DNA of 64,000 bases from Spirochaetota bacterium. GTDB taxonomy: Bacteria; Spirochaetota; UBA12135; COTS27; JAFLEE01. Positions 18,628 through 26,948 of this stretch are shown piece after piece (the stretch's first letter is position 1; each line of letters begins with the position of its first letter). Position numbers and translations under genes: made by a program. Where the stretch lies: positions 1 to 64,000 of the forward strand of contig JAFLEE010000015.1 in the NCBI GenBank assembly GCA_017302015.1, read 5' to 3'. The notes beneath the pieces are model-generated. The model was not told where the DNA came from. It saw only the letters and a list, made by a program, of their open reading frames with translations, and did no database searches.

Positions 18628-20928
18628 ATGCAGCCTGCCCTCCCGCGCCGCGTTCCTTTCTGGCCCGCACGCCTCGATTTTCCCCTCGTGATCCTCGCCG
18701 CGATCGCCATCAATCTACCCTCCCTCAGTCCCGCCATCCTCCCCGCCCACGACGGGCTCTACGCCTTCCAGGTATTCCATTTTTTCTACACGACCCTCTT
18801 CTCCCATGGCGAGTTCCCCCTCTGGGTTCCCTACGGGTTCGTGGGCGTCCAGGCCGATTATTACGTCAATAATTTCCTCGGTCCCGCCCAGGTCGGCTTG
18901 GGCCTCATCGGCCTCCTCTTCCGCGTCGAGAATGTGCTGCTGCTCTTCAAACTTTCCATGGTGGTCCTCAATCTCTTCTACGTGGCCGGGCTCTGGCTCT
19001 TGGCCGGGGAACTCTTCACGCGCCGGACCACCCGCCTCATCGCGACGCTGAGCCTGGGGCTGAGCGCCTTCTGGCTCATCCAGGTTTTCTTCAATCTGAC
19101 CTTCCTCGCCATGGTGCCCTTGACCCTCTCGCTGCTCTTCCGCTTCTTCCGCACCGGACGCGGGCCGTTCTTCTACCTCGCCGTCCTCACCGCCGCCGTG
19201 GGCATGTGGGGGAACATCGAGTATTTCGGGGTCATCTACTTCTATCTTTATATCCTCGTTTTCGCGGGGCTCGCCTGGGGACGATGGGGCACCCTCAAGG
19301 CCCTCGTGCGGCCCTCCTGGGCTAACGGGGCGGCCGCGCTGGCCGCGGTCCTGGCTTCGGCGGCCTACCTCTACGCCATCTACCACCAATTCGACGGCAT
19401 CCACTTCTACCCCGTCGGGGGGCGCGACCCCGTGACCTTCCGCTCCACCCTGGAAGATTTCCTCACCTATAACGGCACCCCCCGGATCTTCGCCATCGCC
19501 GCCGAGTTCCTCCTGGGCAAGAGCCTCATGAGCGATCTCGTCCTGTATTGCGGCGCGGTCCCCGTATTCTTTTTCCTGGCGACCCTCTTCCTCCCCACCC
19601 GCCGCGCCTCCCGCACCCTCCTCGTCGCCTTCCTCTTCTTCGCCGCCATCGCCCTCGGGGGGCTCTTCGCCATGGCCGCGTTCCACTTCCCGCTCTTCTC
19701 CTATTACCGCCACCTCGGTTATCTTTGGGCGATCGAGCGAATCCTTCTCGTCCTCCTCGCGGGATTTTCCATCGACGCCCTGTTCGACCATGCGAAGGCC
19801 GACTCCGCGGCCCCCGGCGTGGGGGTCCGCGCATTCCTGGGCCGGCTCCCCGTGTGGCCGATCCTGCTGTTCCTCGTGCTCATCCTCTCCCAGAAAGACC
19901 TCATGAGCCCCTCCTATTTCCAATTCGCCACCGATGCCGACCTCGTCCTCGGCACCCTGGCTTGGCGCTTCGCCCTGTTGGCCGCGATCGTCATCGCCCT
20001 CGTGATCCTCGCGAAGAAGGCGCGGTGGGTCCTTCCCCAGGCCCTGGCGCTGCTGCTCCTGCTGTTCGTCCTCGGCGACCTGGGGCTCTTCCGCTGGGCC
20101 CGGGTGGCGATCTTCCCCCGCCTCTCCCATCCCATCGCCTTCCAGCCCCTCAATCGTCCCGCCCCATGGACCTACCGCCCGATGCGCAGCGAGAACCCCC
20201 TGGAACCCAAGGACAATCTCGCCGCCGAGTTCTTCTTCGCCAGCGGGGGCGTGCGCTACGCCTTCCACCATAGCTTCGACCGCACCGAAGCGGGCTATCC
20301 CCGGGGCCGGGTGGATTTCATCTCCAAGCCGCTGGCGCGCCTCCTCGAGGCCCGCGGGGTTACGAACCTCCAGGAGTACGACCAGATCACGCGGGATCCC
20401 GTCCTCGCCAAGAGCCTGGCCATCGAATACCCGAAGTGGGCGGCTTCCGGGACGCCGAGGATCGTTCGGCGGGAGCCGGAGGCCTTCGGCCTCCTGCGCG
20501 GCAAGGACGATTTCGTTTCGCTCCCCGTCATCCTGGCGCCCGACCTCTCGGCCTCCGAAGCCTCGCGCCCTGGCGCCTATCGCGGACCGCAAATCCTGTC
20601 GGTGAACGCCTTCACGCCGAACCGCATCCGCCTCCAACTCGCCGTCGACTCCCCCGGCTGGCTCGTCTACTCCGACGCCTGGCACCCCGATTGGAAGGCC
20701 CGCGTCGATGGGGCCCCGAGGGCGGTGCGCGCGGCGAACCTGGCCTTCAAGGCGGTCCATCTCCAGCCCGGCGACCGCGAACTCGTCCTTTCGTTCAAGC
20801 ACTTCGGACTCGCCCACGCCGGTTGGCTCGCCTCCACCACGATCGGGTTCCTCCTCGGGCTCGGCCTGCTCGCCTCGCTCCTCGCCGGAAGGCCCCGGGG
20901 AACCGACGACGCCGGCCCCGTGGGCTGA
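18628..20928 (+). CDS. YfhO-like multi-spanning membrane protein
   Basis: This 766-residue integral membrane protein has about a dozen hydrophobic segments, then a soluble segment (about residues 510-730) and a last membrane helix near the C-terminus. The soluble tail has the typical YfhO pattern in which a strand reading GWLVYSDAWHPDWKARVDG is followed by FKAVHLQPGDRE. YfhO and related GT-C-like proteins are linked to glycosylation of cell-wall polymers. The start at 18628 is chosen because the first membrane helix follows closely; the frame is open far upstream but overlaps the AraC gene. No sugar-polymer genes adjoin it, so the acceptor is unknown. Confidence 0.82.
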   Translation: MQPALPRRVPFWPARLDFPLVILAAIAINLPSLSPAILPAHDGLYAFQVFHFFYTTLFSHGEFPLWVPYGFVGVQADYYVNNFLGPAQVGLGLIGLLFRVENVLLLFKLSMVVLNLFYVAGLWLLAGELFTRRTTRLIATLSLGLSAFWLIQVFFNLTFLAMVPLTLSLLFRFFRTGRGPFFYLAVLTAAVGMWGNIEYFGVIYFYLYILVFAGLAWGRWGTLKALVRPSWANGAAALAAVLASAAYLYAIYHQFDGIHFYPVGGRDPVTFRSTLEDFLTYNGTPRIFAIAAEFLLGKSLMSDLVLYCGAVPVFFFLATLFLPTRRASRTLLVAFLFFAAIALGGLFAMAAFHFPLFSYYRHLGYLWAIERILLVLLAGFSIDALFDHAKADSAAPGVGVRAFLGRLPVWPILLFLVLILSQKDLMSPSYFQFATDADLVLGTLAWRFALLAAIVIALVILAKKARWVLPQALALLLLLFVLGDLGLFRWARVAIFPRLSHPIAFQPLNRPAPWTYRPMRSENPLEPKDNLAAEFFFASGGVRYAFHHSFDRTEAGYPRGRVDFISKPLARLLEARGVTNLQEYDQITRDPVLAKSLAIEYPKWAASGTPRIVRREPEAFGLLRGKDDFVSLPVILAPDLSASEASRPGAYRGPQILSVNAFTPNRIRLQLAVDSPGWLVYSDAWHPDWKARVDGAPRAVRAANLAFKAVHLQPGDRELVLSFKHFGLAHAGWLASTTIGFLLGLGLLASLLAGRPRGTDDAGPVG

Positions 20929-21049
20929 AACCGGCCGCGAAGGCGGGGCCCGGTGGAGCCGTTGAGCGCGCAGTCGCCACCGCCGGCGCCTGCGGAACGC
21001 CCGAAGGACGCGCCGCCCACGGACCTAAGGGCCGCGCGGGTCCATAGGC

Positions 21050-21055
21050 TATAAT
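21050..21055 (+). promoter_or_regulatory. consensus -10 box before small gene
   Basis: TATAAT lies 33 bp upstream of the ATG at 21088. No convincing -35 element is found 17 bp upstream, so this is a candidate only. Confidence 0.35.
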
Positions 21056-21087
21056 TCCGCGGGGGTCCCTTCCCCGCCGGAGAAACG

Positions 21088-21426
21088 ATGGCTTCCCACG
21101 AACTCTTTTTCGACACGTACACGCTCACCGGCTACGGGCTCGTCATCCAGATGGTGGAGGGGCGCAACGACCGGCGCATCCGGGATTTCGAACTCGACGA
21201 CAAGAATATCTCCCGGATCATGGTGGGCCCCGAGAAGAAGGGCCTCCTGTTCAAGACCCGGGTCGACCGCATCCTCCTCGTGACGAAGAAGAACGTGCGC
21301 GTCGAACTGTGGAAGCCCAAGACGAAGGGCCTCTACGATACCTATGTGGGCAAACTCCGGGATTTCGCCAAGCGCAACGCCGTGCCGTTCGCCGAGACCC
21401 AGGACGTGCTGGTCGAGGAGCGCTGA
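21088..21426 (+). CDS. small cytoplasmic protein of unknown function
   Basis: I do not recognise this 112-residue protein. It has no signal or membrane segment and is rich in charged residues. The pattern of strands followed by a C-terminal helix could suit a small beta-barrel or PH-like fold. The ATG at 21088 follows CCGGAGAAACG, a good ribosome-binding site. It lies 32 bp before the FAD oxidoreductase on the same strand, so they may be co-transcribed. Confidence 0.7.
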   Translation: MASHELFFDTYTLTGYGLVIQMVEGRNDRRIRDFELDDKNISRIMVGPEKKGLLFKTRVDRILLVTKKNVRVELWKPKTKGLYDTYVGKLRDFAKRNAVPFAETQDVLVEER

Positions 21427-21457
21427 ACCTCCCGGCCCGCCCGCCCCGCCCGCCCGC

Positions 21458-22825
21458 ATGAAGACCTTCGACTACACGAAAAAGGGCCTGCGCCTCCAGG
21501 AGGGGTGGGACGTCATCATCGCCGGCGGCGGCACGGCGGGGGCGGTGGCGGCGATCTCCTGCGGCATGGAGGGGCTGCGCACCCTCCTCATCGAGGCCCA
21601 GGGCGCCCTCGGCGGGGAACAGACCCTAGGCCTCGCCACGCCCATCCCCCCGAGCCAGGTCGCCGGCGACCGCCTAAGCTCCGCCATCGACATGGAGATC
21701 CGCGCCCGGACCCACGCGCGCCTCCCCCTCGAGGCCCTCGGCGCCGAGGCCTCGCGCCGTTTCGACCCCGTCGCGCTGGCGGGCCTCCTCGAAGAGATGG
21801 CCCTCGAGCACGAAGTCGAACTCTTCTATCTAACTTCCCTCATCGACGTCCGGCGCGAAGGCGAGCGCGTGCATTCCCTGGTTCTCCACAATCGCGACGG
21901 CCTCTTCGCGGCCGCCGCCCCCCGCTTCATCGACGCCACGGGCGACGCCGAACTCGCCTTCCGCGCCGGGGTGCCCTGCGAGAGCGGCGACGCCGAGGGG
22001 TGGAACCCGAGCGCATCGCTGCGCTTCGAGATGTCGGGGGTCGATCTGGGCCGCTTCGGCGATTGGCTGGAGGGCACCGGCCAGAAGATGCTCACGCGCT
22101 ACCCCAAACTCCATTGGGATATGGCCTCCCCCGCCGCGAGCCCGGCCCTCAAGCAACTCCTCCTCGAGGAGTGCGCGGCCGGCCACCTCTCCCGAAGCGA
22201 CTTCGCGCGGCTAAAGTTCTGGGCGGTCGCCGGGAAGCCCGGCACCCTCAATTTCAGCGGCCCGGAGCACGGCCGGGAACGCGAGGCCGCCCGGGCGAAA
22301 TCCGTGAGCCTCAAACTCACCGAGGGCCGCCGCGCCATCGCGCGCCTGGCCAATTTCCTGCGCCGCGCCGTGCCGGGCTTCGAGGAGGCCTGCGTGGCCC
22401 AGGTGGCGGTGCTCCCGGGCATCCCGGAATCCCGCCGTATCCAGGCCCGCCGCCGCTTGGTCGCCGAAGATCTGGCCGCCTTCCGGAAATTCCCGGACGG
22501 CATCGCGACCAGCAATCTCCCCATGGAGGCGCCCGGCGAAAGATCCGCGGCGCCCGTCGCGGGGGTCCCCATCCCCGAGAAGTACTGGGAGATCCCCTTC
22601 GGGGCCCTCGTCCCCGTCGGGCTCGACAATCTCCTCGTCGCCGGGCGCTGCGCCGGTTTCGACTTCGCCGCCCAATCGGCGGCCCGCGCCCAGCACACCT
22701 GCCGGGCGATGGGCGAGGCCGCCGGCATCGCCGTCCGGCTTTGCCAAGACGACGGACTCCCCTTCCCCGCCCTCGACGGCGCGCGGGTGCGCGAGCGCAT
22801 GCGCCGCCGCGGGGCGCCCCTCTGA
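21458..22825 (+). CDS. FAD-dependent oxidoreductase (FAD_oxidored family)
   Basis: This 455-residue flavoprotein has an N-terminal dinucleotide-binding motif (GGGTAG near residue 24) and the C-terminal FAD segment AGRCAGFDFAAQSAARAQHTC that marks the PF12831-type family found with polysaccharide loci in PVC bacteria. It lacks a signal peptide and is probably cytoplasmic. The start at 21458 is chosen because the FAD motif follows 20 residues later; the frame continues upstream to 21344 but overlaps the previous gene. The substrate is unknown; a sugar, amine or other small metabolite oxidation is possible. Confidence 0.88.
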   Translation: MKTFDYTKKGLRLQEGWDVIIAGGGTAGAVAAISCGMEGLRTLLIEAQGALGGEQTLGLATPIPPSQVAGDRLSSAIDMEIRARTHARLPLEALGAEASRRFDPVALAGLLEEMALEHEVELFYLTSLIDVRREGERVHSLVLHNRDGLFAAAAPRFIDATGDAELAFRAGVPCESGDAEGWNPSASLRFEMSGVDLGRFGDWLEGTGQKMLTRYPKLHWDMASPAASPALKQLLLEECAAGHLSRSDFARLKFWAVAGKPGTLNFSGPEHGREREAARAKSVSLKLTEGRRAIARLANFLRRAVPGFEEACVAQVAVLPGIPESRRIQARRRLVAEDLAAFRKFPDGIATSNLPMEAPGERSAAPVAGVPIPEKYWEIPFGALVPVGLDNLLVAGRCAGFDFAAQSAARAQHTCRAMGEAAGIAVRLCQDDGLPFPALDGARVRERMRRRGAPL

Positions 22826-22882
22826 ACTGGATTCCCGCACCCGCGCCGATTACATTATCCACAGACCTTCAGGAGCGTCCAC

Positions 22883-23446
22883 ATGATCCACCACCACCTT
22901 CCCTCCCGCATGGAGGATCTCTTCTTCCTCAAGGAAGAGAAGCGCCTCATCGAACAACTTAAAAAGATGGAGAAAATGAAGGAAACGAAGGAAGCCCTCG
23001 CCCAGGTTTCCGGCATCCGCGACGAAGCGCTGCTGCAGAAATTCGTCGACCTCAATATCCGCCCGGAGACCGTCGCCTCCGTCTCCCTCATTCCCCTCAT
23101 CGAAGTCGCTTGGGCGGACGGCGGCGTCGACGAAAAGGAACGCGAGGCGCTGCTTTCGGCCGTGCACCAATTCGGCATCAAGCCCGGCGACATCGACTAT
23201 GAACTGGTGAAGGAATGGACGGCGATCCGCCCGAGCGCCCAACTCCTGGAGGCCTGGATGCATTATATCGAGCACCTCTGCGAGCGCCTCATGCCGGTGG
23301 AGCGCGCCGCCCTGAAAAAGGAGATCCTGGAGCAGACCACCGCCATCGCCGAGGCCAGCGGCGGCCTCCTCGGGCTCGGGGACAAGATCTCCAAGAGCGA
23401 ACGCGCGATGCTCCAGAAATTGGAGTCGGCCTTCCCCAAGGCCTAA
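22883..23446 (+). CDS. TerB-like domain protein
   Basis: This 187-residue soluble protein starts with a charged helical segment (about residues 8-45) and continues with a TerB/DjlA-like helical domain, seen in the motif LIEVAWADGGVDEKEREAL (about 70-92). TerB domains often bind metal ions and act near membranes in stress-related assemblies, but the acidic pair here is not enough to prove binding. The ribosome-binding site CAGGAG precedes the ATG. It ends 43 bp before the convergent steroid-type operon. No tellurite-resistance partners are near. Confidence 0.75.
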   Translation: MIHHHLPSRMEDLFFLKEEKRLIEQLKKMEKMKETKEALAQVSGIRDEALLQKFVDLNIRPETVASVSLIPLIEVAWADGGVDEKEREALLSAVHQFGIKPGDIDYELVKEWTAIRPSAQLLEAWMHYIEHLCERLMPVERAALKKEILEQTTAIAEASGGLLGLGDKISKSERAMLQKLESAFPKA

Positions 23447-23489
23447 AGGGGAACCCGTCCCGACCGCGGCGGCCGCCCGCCCCCGAAGT

Positions 23490-24290
23490 CTAGAAGACGA
23501 AGGGGATGAGCACCTTGCGCTCCCGCGGATAATCGGGGAACGCGCTGCGGTACCAGCGGTGGTTGGCCAGGGCCCTCGGGATCAGGTTGGCGGCGCTGAT
23601 GCCGAGGATGAACACCCCGGGCAGCGACCAGGTGGCCAGGGCGAAGCCCGTCCAGGCGGTGAGTTCGCCCAGGAATTGGGCGTTGGTCACGAAGCGGAAG
23701 AGCCCGCCCCGGGGGGTCTGGTAGCGGGGCAGGCCGGCGGCCTTCGAGGGATCTTTCGGCCGAAGCTGGCGGAGCACGGAGTCGGAATGCAGGATGATCC
23801 CGAATCCCACGAGGTAGACGAAGAGGCCCGCGAGGAAGCGCGCATCGGTGAACCAAGAGGCGTCCAGGTGGCGCCCCAGGCCCGAGACGAAGCTCGCCGA
23901 AAGGTAGCCGTGCATCGGCGTCACGAGCCAGCCGCTGGCCACCACGAAGAAACTGAAGGTGCTGCGGTACCCCGGGGCGACCCGCATGAGGGCCGGGAAG
24001 GTGAAGGTGCGGTAGGCGTAATGGAGGCACCAGAGGCCGAGGAAGGCGAGGGAGATCGGCGCGTACGGGTGGCCGCCGCGGAAATAGAAGAAGAGGAAGG
24101 TGAGCGGCGCGGGGAGTTCCATGAGGAACCAGCCGAGGCGGGGGCTCACGTGGAGGCCCTTCCCCTTCCCGCCGAACCGGCCGTAGGGCGTCTCCATGAA
24201 GAAGAGCCCCGCGACCGTGAGGGGGATGAGGGCGAGGGCCCCCGCGAGGATGGTGTCGTAGACGGGATCGCCGGTGTACCAGGCCTTCAT
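23490..24290 (-). CDS. 3-oxo-5-alpha-steroid 4-dehydrogenase (steroid 5-alpha-reductase) homologue
   Basis: This 266-residue integral membrane protein, with 6-7 hydrophobic segments, matches the length and the hallmarks of eukaryotic SRD5A1/2. E58 in WFLMELP corresponds to the catalytic-site glutamate of the QELPS motif. LHYAYRTF (about residues 89-96) corresponds to HYxxRT. The NADPH-binding segment has N203 and E209 in TNAQFLGE followed by ALATWSLP, and the end reads HRWYRSAFPDYPRERKVLIPF, close to the animal enzyme tail. The expected reaction is NADPH-dependent reduction of a Delta4 double bond in a 3-keto steroid or similar enone. It is the last gene of a three-gene run with an EthD-like and a 3-beta-HSD-like gene. 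Confidence 0.9.
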   Translation of the reverse strand: MKAWYTGDPVYDTILAGALALIPLTVAGLFFMETPYGRFGGKGKGLHVSPRLGWFLMELPAPLTFLFFYFRGGHPYAPISLAFLGLWCLHYAYRTFTFPALMRVAPGYRSTFSFFVVASGWLVTPMHGYLSASFVSGLGRHLDASWFTDARFLAGLFVYLVGFGIILHSDSVLRQLRPKDPSKAAGLPRYQTPRGGLFRFVTNAQFLGELTAWTGFALATWSLPGVFILGISAANLIPRALANHRWYRSAFPDYPRERKVLIPFVF

Positions 24291-24336
24291 GGTTTCCCCC
24301 GATCGATGGGCCGCCCCGCACGGGGGGCCCTCGCGG

Positions 24337-25182
24337 TTATTTCTTCCAGGCGCTCTTCAGGATGTACTCGCCCATCATCACGGTCTGGATCTTGCGCAGG
24401 GAGAGGAACGAGGTCACGGCGCGCAGGATGCGGACCATGTTCACCGGCAGCATGAGCGGGTTGCGGGCCCCGTAGAACAGGAACGGGTTGGAAACGTGCC
24501 GCGGGCTGGGCCACGCCTCGGCGACGATGCCCTCGAAGGGGGGCGCGCCCCGGGTGAGGGCCTCTTCGACCACGTTGCGGACGTAGCGCGTGCGGGGTTG
24601 GATCGATTCGGAGAGGGGCGACATGGCGCCGTGCCAGCGGCGGATCCACTCGGCGCGGGGGAGCTTGGCGGGGCGCTCCATGAGGGTCACCGCCACCACC
24701 CCGGGGGAGCGAACCCCGTCGGGCCAGTGCCGCGCCGCGGCGTGGGCGTTGTCGCCGTAATCCTTATAGACGCTCTCGGTGACGCGGTAGGCGGCGCTGG
24801 TGAAGCCCGTCTCGGCGACGGCCTTCTCGATGCGCCCATGGGCCGCCTTCGACTTCACCCAGAGGCAGAGTTTGGCGTCGGGCGCCGTTTTGCCGTAGAG
24901 GTTGGGCGCGGGGGACTTCACCGTGGTTTCGCCGTCTTTGCAATAGAGGGTGATGGCCGTGACCCCGGCGCCGCCGAGATGGGGCACCAGCACATCGAGG
25001 ATCGCGCCCTTCACCTGCCGCGGCTCCCAAGTGCTCGGGGCCCAGAGCAGGTAGATGAGTTTCGTGGCCCCGGCGGCCACCGGCCCACGAGGGGCTGCCT
25101 TCTTCCCCCCTTTCGGGGCGGGTCGGCGGACGCCGGCCTTCTTCGCGGTTTTCCTGGCGGGAACCTTCTTCTTCTGGGCCAT
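24337..25182 (-). CDS. EthD-like dimeric alpha/beta-barrel protein
   Basis: This 281-residue protein begins with a Lys/Ala/Pro-rich tail (residues 1-35) and then seems to carry two ferredoxin-like alpha/beta modules of the EthD type (about 40-140 and 150-270), the second with the pattern RAEWIRRWHGAMSPL. EthD-like proteins often accompany ring-modifying oxidation pathways, where they act as small dimeric barrels without a fixed activity. It lies between the 3-beta-HSD-like gene (25 bp) and the 5-alpha-reductase-like gene (46 bp), strongly suggesting one transcript. Its role in a steroid pathway is inferred from context only. Confidence 0.7.
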   Translation of the reverse strand: MAQKKKVPARKTAKKAGVRRPAPKGGKKAAPRGPVAAGATKLIYLLWAPSTWEPRQVKGAILDVLVPHLGGAGVTAITLYCKDGETTVKSPAPNLYGKTAPDAKLCLWVKSKAAHGRIEKAVAETGFTSAAYRVTESVYKDYGDNAHAAARHWPDGVRSPGVVAVTLMERPAKLPRAEWIRRWHGAMSPLSESIQPRTRYVRNVVEEALTRGAPPFEGIVAEAWPSPRHVSNPFLFYGARNPLMLPVNMVRILRAVTSFLSLRKIQTVMMGEYILKSAWKK

Positions 25183-25207
25183 GTTTCGCCTCCGGGCTAT
25201 TGTCGCA

Positions 25208-26317
25208 TCAAGCTTTTTTCGCCAACGCTTCGGCGAGGACCCCGCGCGCCCACGGCAGGGCCTGCTCCATCCCGGCGCGGTGCTGGAGGACGGGACGGTA
25301 GCCCAGATCCCGGCGCGCCCGGTCGGTCTTGAAGGTGAAACTCGTGGTGAGGTTATGCACCTCGAGGCGGGACATGGCCGGGCGGGGGCCGCCGAAGCGG
25401 TGGGTCCACTCGCCGATCCAGCCGATGAAATACATGAGGGACGCGGGCACCCGCCATTTCGGGAGCCGGTAGCCCAGGGCCTCGATCATCGGGCGGAACC
25501 ATTGCCAGAGGTTCATGGGTTCCTCGTCGGTGACGAAATAGGCCTTACCGCCGACGAGGTCCGGCTTCGAGGCGAGTTTTTCCGCGGCGAGGAGTTCGGC
25601 GGAGACGACGTTCACGACATGGGTATTATCGGCGAGGCCCTTCCCGTCGCCGATGGTCGCCACCAGCTTCCCCCCGGCCAATTCCTGGATGACCCGCTTC
25701 ATCATGTAGCAGCGCTCATCGGGCCCCCAGAGCCCCGCCGGGCGGATGGAGACGGTGCGCAGCCCGTCCTTCCCATCGGCGGCGAGGACGGCCTTCTCGG
25801 CGAGGGCCTTGCTGGCGGCGTAGACGTCCAAGTACTTCTCCGTATAGGGCCGCCCCTCGTCCCCGCCGACGAGCGCTCCGCGGCTGAAGCACACCGTATT
25901 CGTGCTCGTGTAGACGAGGCGCCTCACCCGCGCCTCCCGGCAGGCGCGCAGCACGTTCTCCGTGCCCCCGAGATTGATGGCGAAGGTGCTCTCGCGAAGC
26001 GAAGGCTTCACCACCCCGAGGAGCGTCATGGCCACCGCCGTATGGAAGACGGTTTGGCAGCCCCGGGCCGCGCGGGACACCGAGGCGCCGTCGCGGATAT
26101 CCCCCACGAACACCTTGATCCGCCGGTCCCGGGCGTACTCGGGCATCGGGCGCACATCGTGGGCGTGCACCACGTAGCCCCTTTCGCGCAGGGCGCGCAC
26201 CAGGGCGTGGCCGAGGAAGCCGGCGGCCCCCGTCACGAGGCACGCCGGGCCGATGGGAACCTCGCGGGCGGGGGAGGCTTTGGCGCGTTTGGACTTGGGC
26301 GACTTTTTCGTTTTCAT
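25208..26317 (-). CDS. 3-beta-hydroxysteroid dehydrogenase-like NAD(P) epimerase/dehydrogenase
   Basis: This 369-residue extended short-chain dehydrogenase has TGAAGFLGHAL near residue 28 and the catalytic YAASK motif near residue 175. A hydrophobic stretch in the C-terminal quarter, including MYFIGWIGEW, resembles the membrane-associating part of 3-beta-HSD and sterol-4-carboxylate 3-dehydrogenases. The expected reaction is oxidation of a 3-beta-hydroxyl to a 3-ketone, with or without isomerisation. The ATG at 26317 is chosen because the basic N-terminus leads straight into the Rossmann strand; the upstream frame to 26449 looks non-coding. It is the first gene of the three-gene steroid-type run. 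Confidence 0.85.
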   Translation of the reverse strand: MKTKKSPKSKRAKASPAREVPIGPACLVTGAAGFLGHALVRALRERGYVVHAHDVRPMPEYARDRRIKVFVGDIRDGASVSRAARGCQTVFHTAVAMTLLGVVKPSLRESTFAINLGGTENVLRACREARVRRLVYTSTNTVCFSRGALVGGDEGRPYTEKYLDVYAASKALAEKAVLAADGKDGLRTVSIRPAGLWGPDERCYMMKRVIQELAGGKLVATIGDGKGLADNTHVVNVVSAELLAAEKLASKPDLVGGKAYFVTDEEPMNLWQWFRPMIEALGYRLPKWRVPASLMYFIGWIGEWTHRFGGPRPAMSRLEVHNLTTSFTFKTDRARRDLGYRPVLQHRAGMEQALPWARGVLAEALAKKA

Positions 26318-26534
26318 GGGTCGCCATTTTACCCTCAGGCCCCGGGGCCTTTCCCGCCGACCCGGGGAAAGGGGATGGATGCACCGCGGCAAAGCGCGTG
26401 GCGGCGCCGCGATGGTCTCGACGCCATCGATCCACGAACTCCGACCCATTCAATCCCAGAAACGCCATGCGGTTGATCTTTCCCGGCGAACCGGGTACGC
26501 TCCTCACTCCATGGCCCTGCGGCGCCCCTCCCCC
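26318..26534. promoter_or_regulatory. divergent intergenic region
   Basis: This stretch separates the minus-strand steroid-type run from the plus-strand small membrane protein gene, so it should hold promoters for both. I found no clear -35/-10 pair or palindrome. Confidence 0.3.
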
Positions 26535-26939
26535 ATGAAACGATTTCTCTTCCCTACGGGCCTATTCCTTTTGGCCTTCTCCACCCTGGTCTTCTTCGCC
26601 CTCTTTTCCATCCCGCTTTGGCCGGTTTCGGGGGGACGCAAGGCCGCCTTCGCCGGGATCGGCTTCGCGGTCGCCGAGGCGACCTGGTGGATCGGAACGG
26701 CGCTCGTCGGGCCCGCGCTTTTCGCGAAGTACAAAAGATTTCTTTCGCCGGCCGCCTGGTTCCGGCGGGGCTCGCCCCCACCCTGTCGGCCATCGCGCCG
26801 AGGCGTGTTCCGACGGCCATCTCCCGCGCGATTCCCCCTGCACAGACGCCTCCCGCCCCGTCCACCATTGTTATTTCCCGGGTTTCGGGTTAGCTTTGGG
26901 CGTAGTCATGGGGCCCGTCGCGCGGGCCCCGTCCCCTAG
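26535..26939 (+). CDS. small two-helix membrane protein with odd C-terminal extension
   Basis: The first 75 residues contain two hydrophobic helices and end in AKYKRFLSPAAWFRRG, which matches the small transporter-suffix-domain proteins, normally about 70-85 residues long. Here the frame continues for about 58 more residues that are rich in Pro, Arg and Ser and look like non-coding translation. The normal stop appears lost by point change or indel near 26770. ATG at 26511 is an alternative start. It ends 9 bp before the GAF-HD-GYP gene and may share its transcript. Function unknown. Confidence 0.55.
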   Translation: MKRFLFPTGLFLLAFSTLVFFALFSIPLWPVSGGRKAAFAGIGFAVAEATWWIGTALVGPALFAKYKRFLSPAAWFRRGSPPPCRPSRRGVFRRPSPARFPLHRRLPPRPPLLFPGFRVSFGRSHGARRAGPVP

Positions 26940-26948
26940 GAAGCCTCC

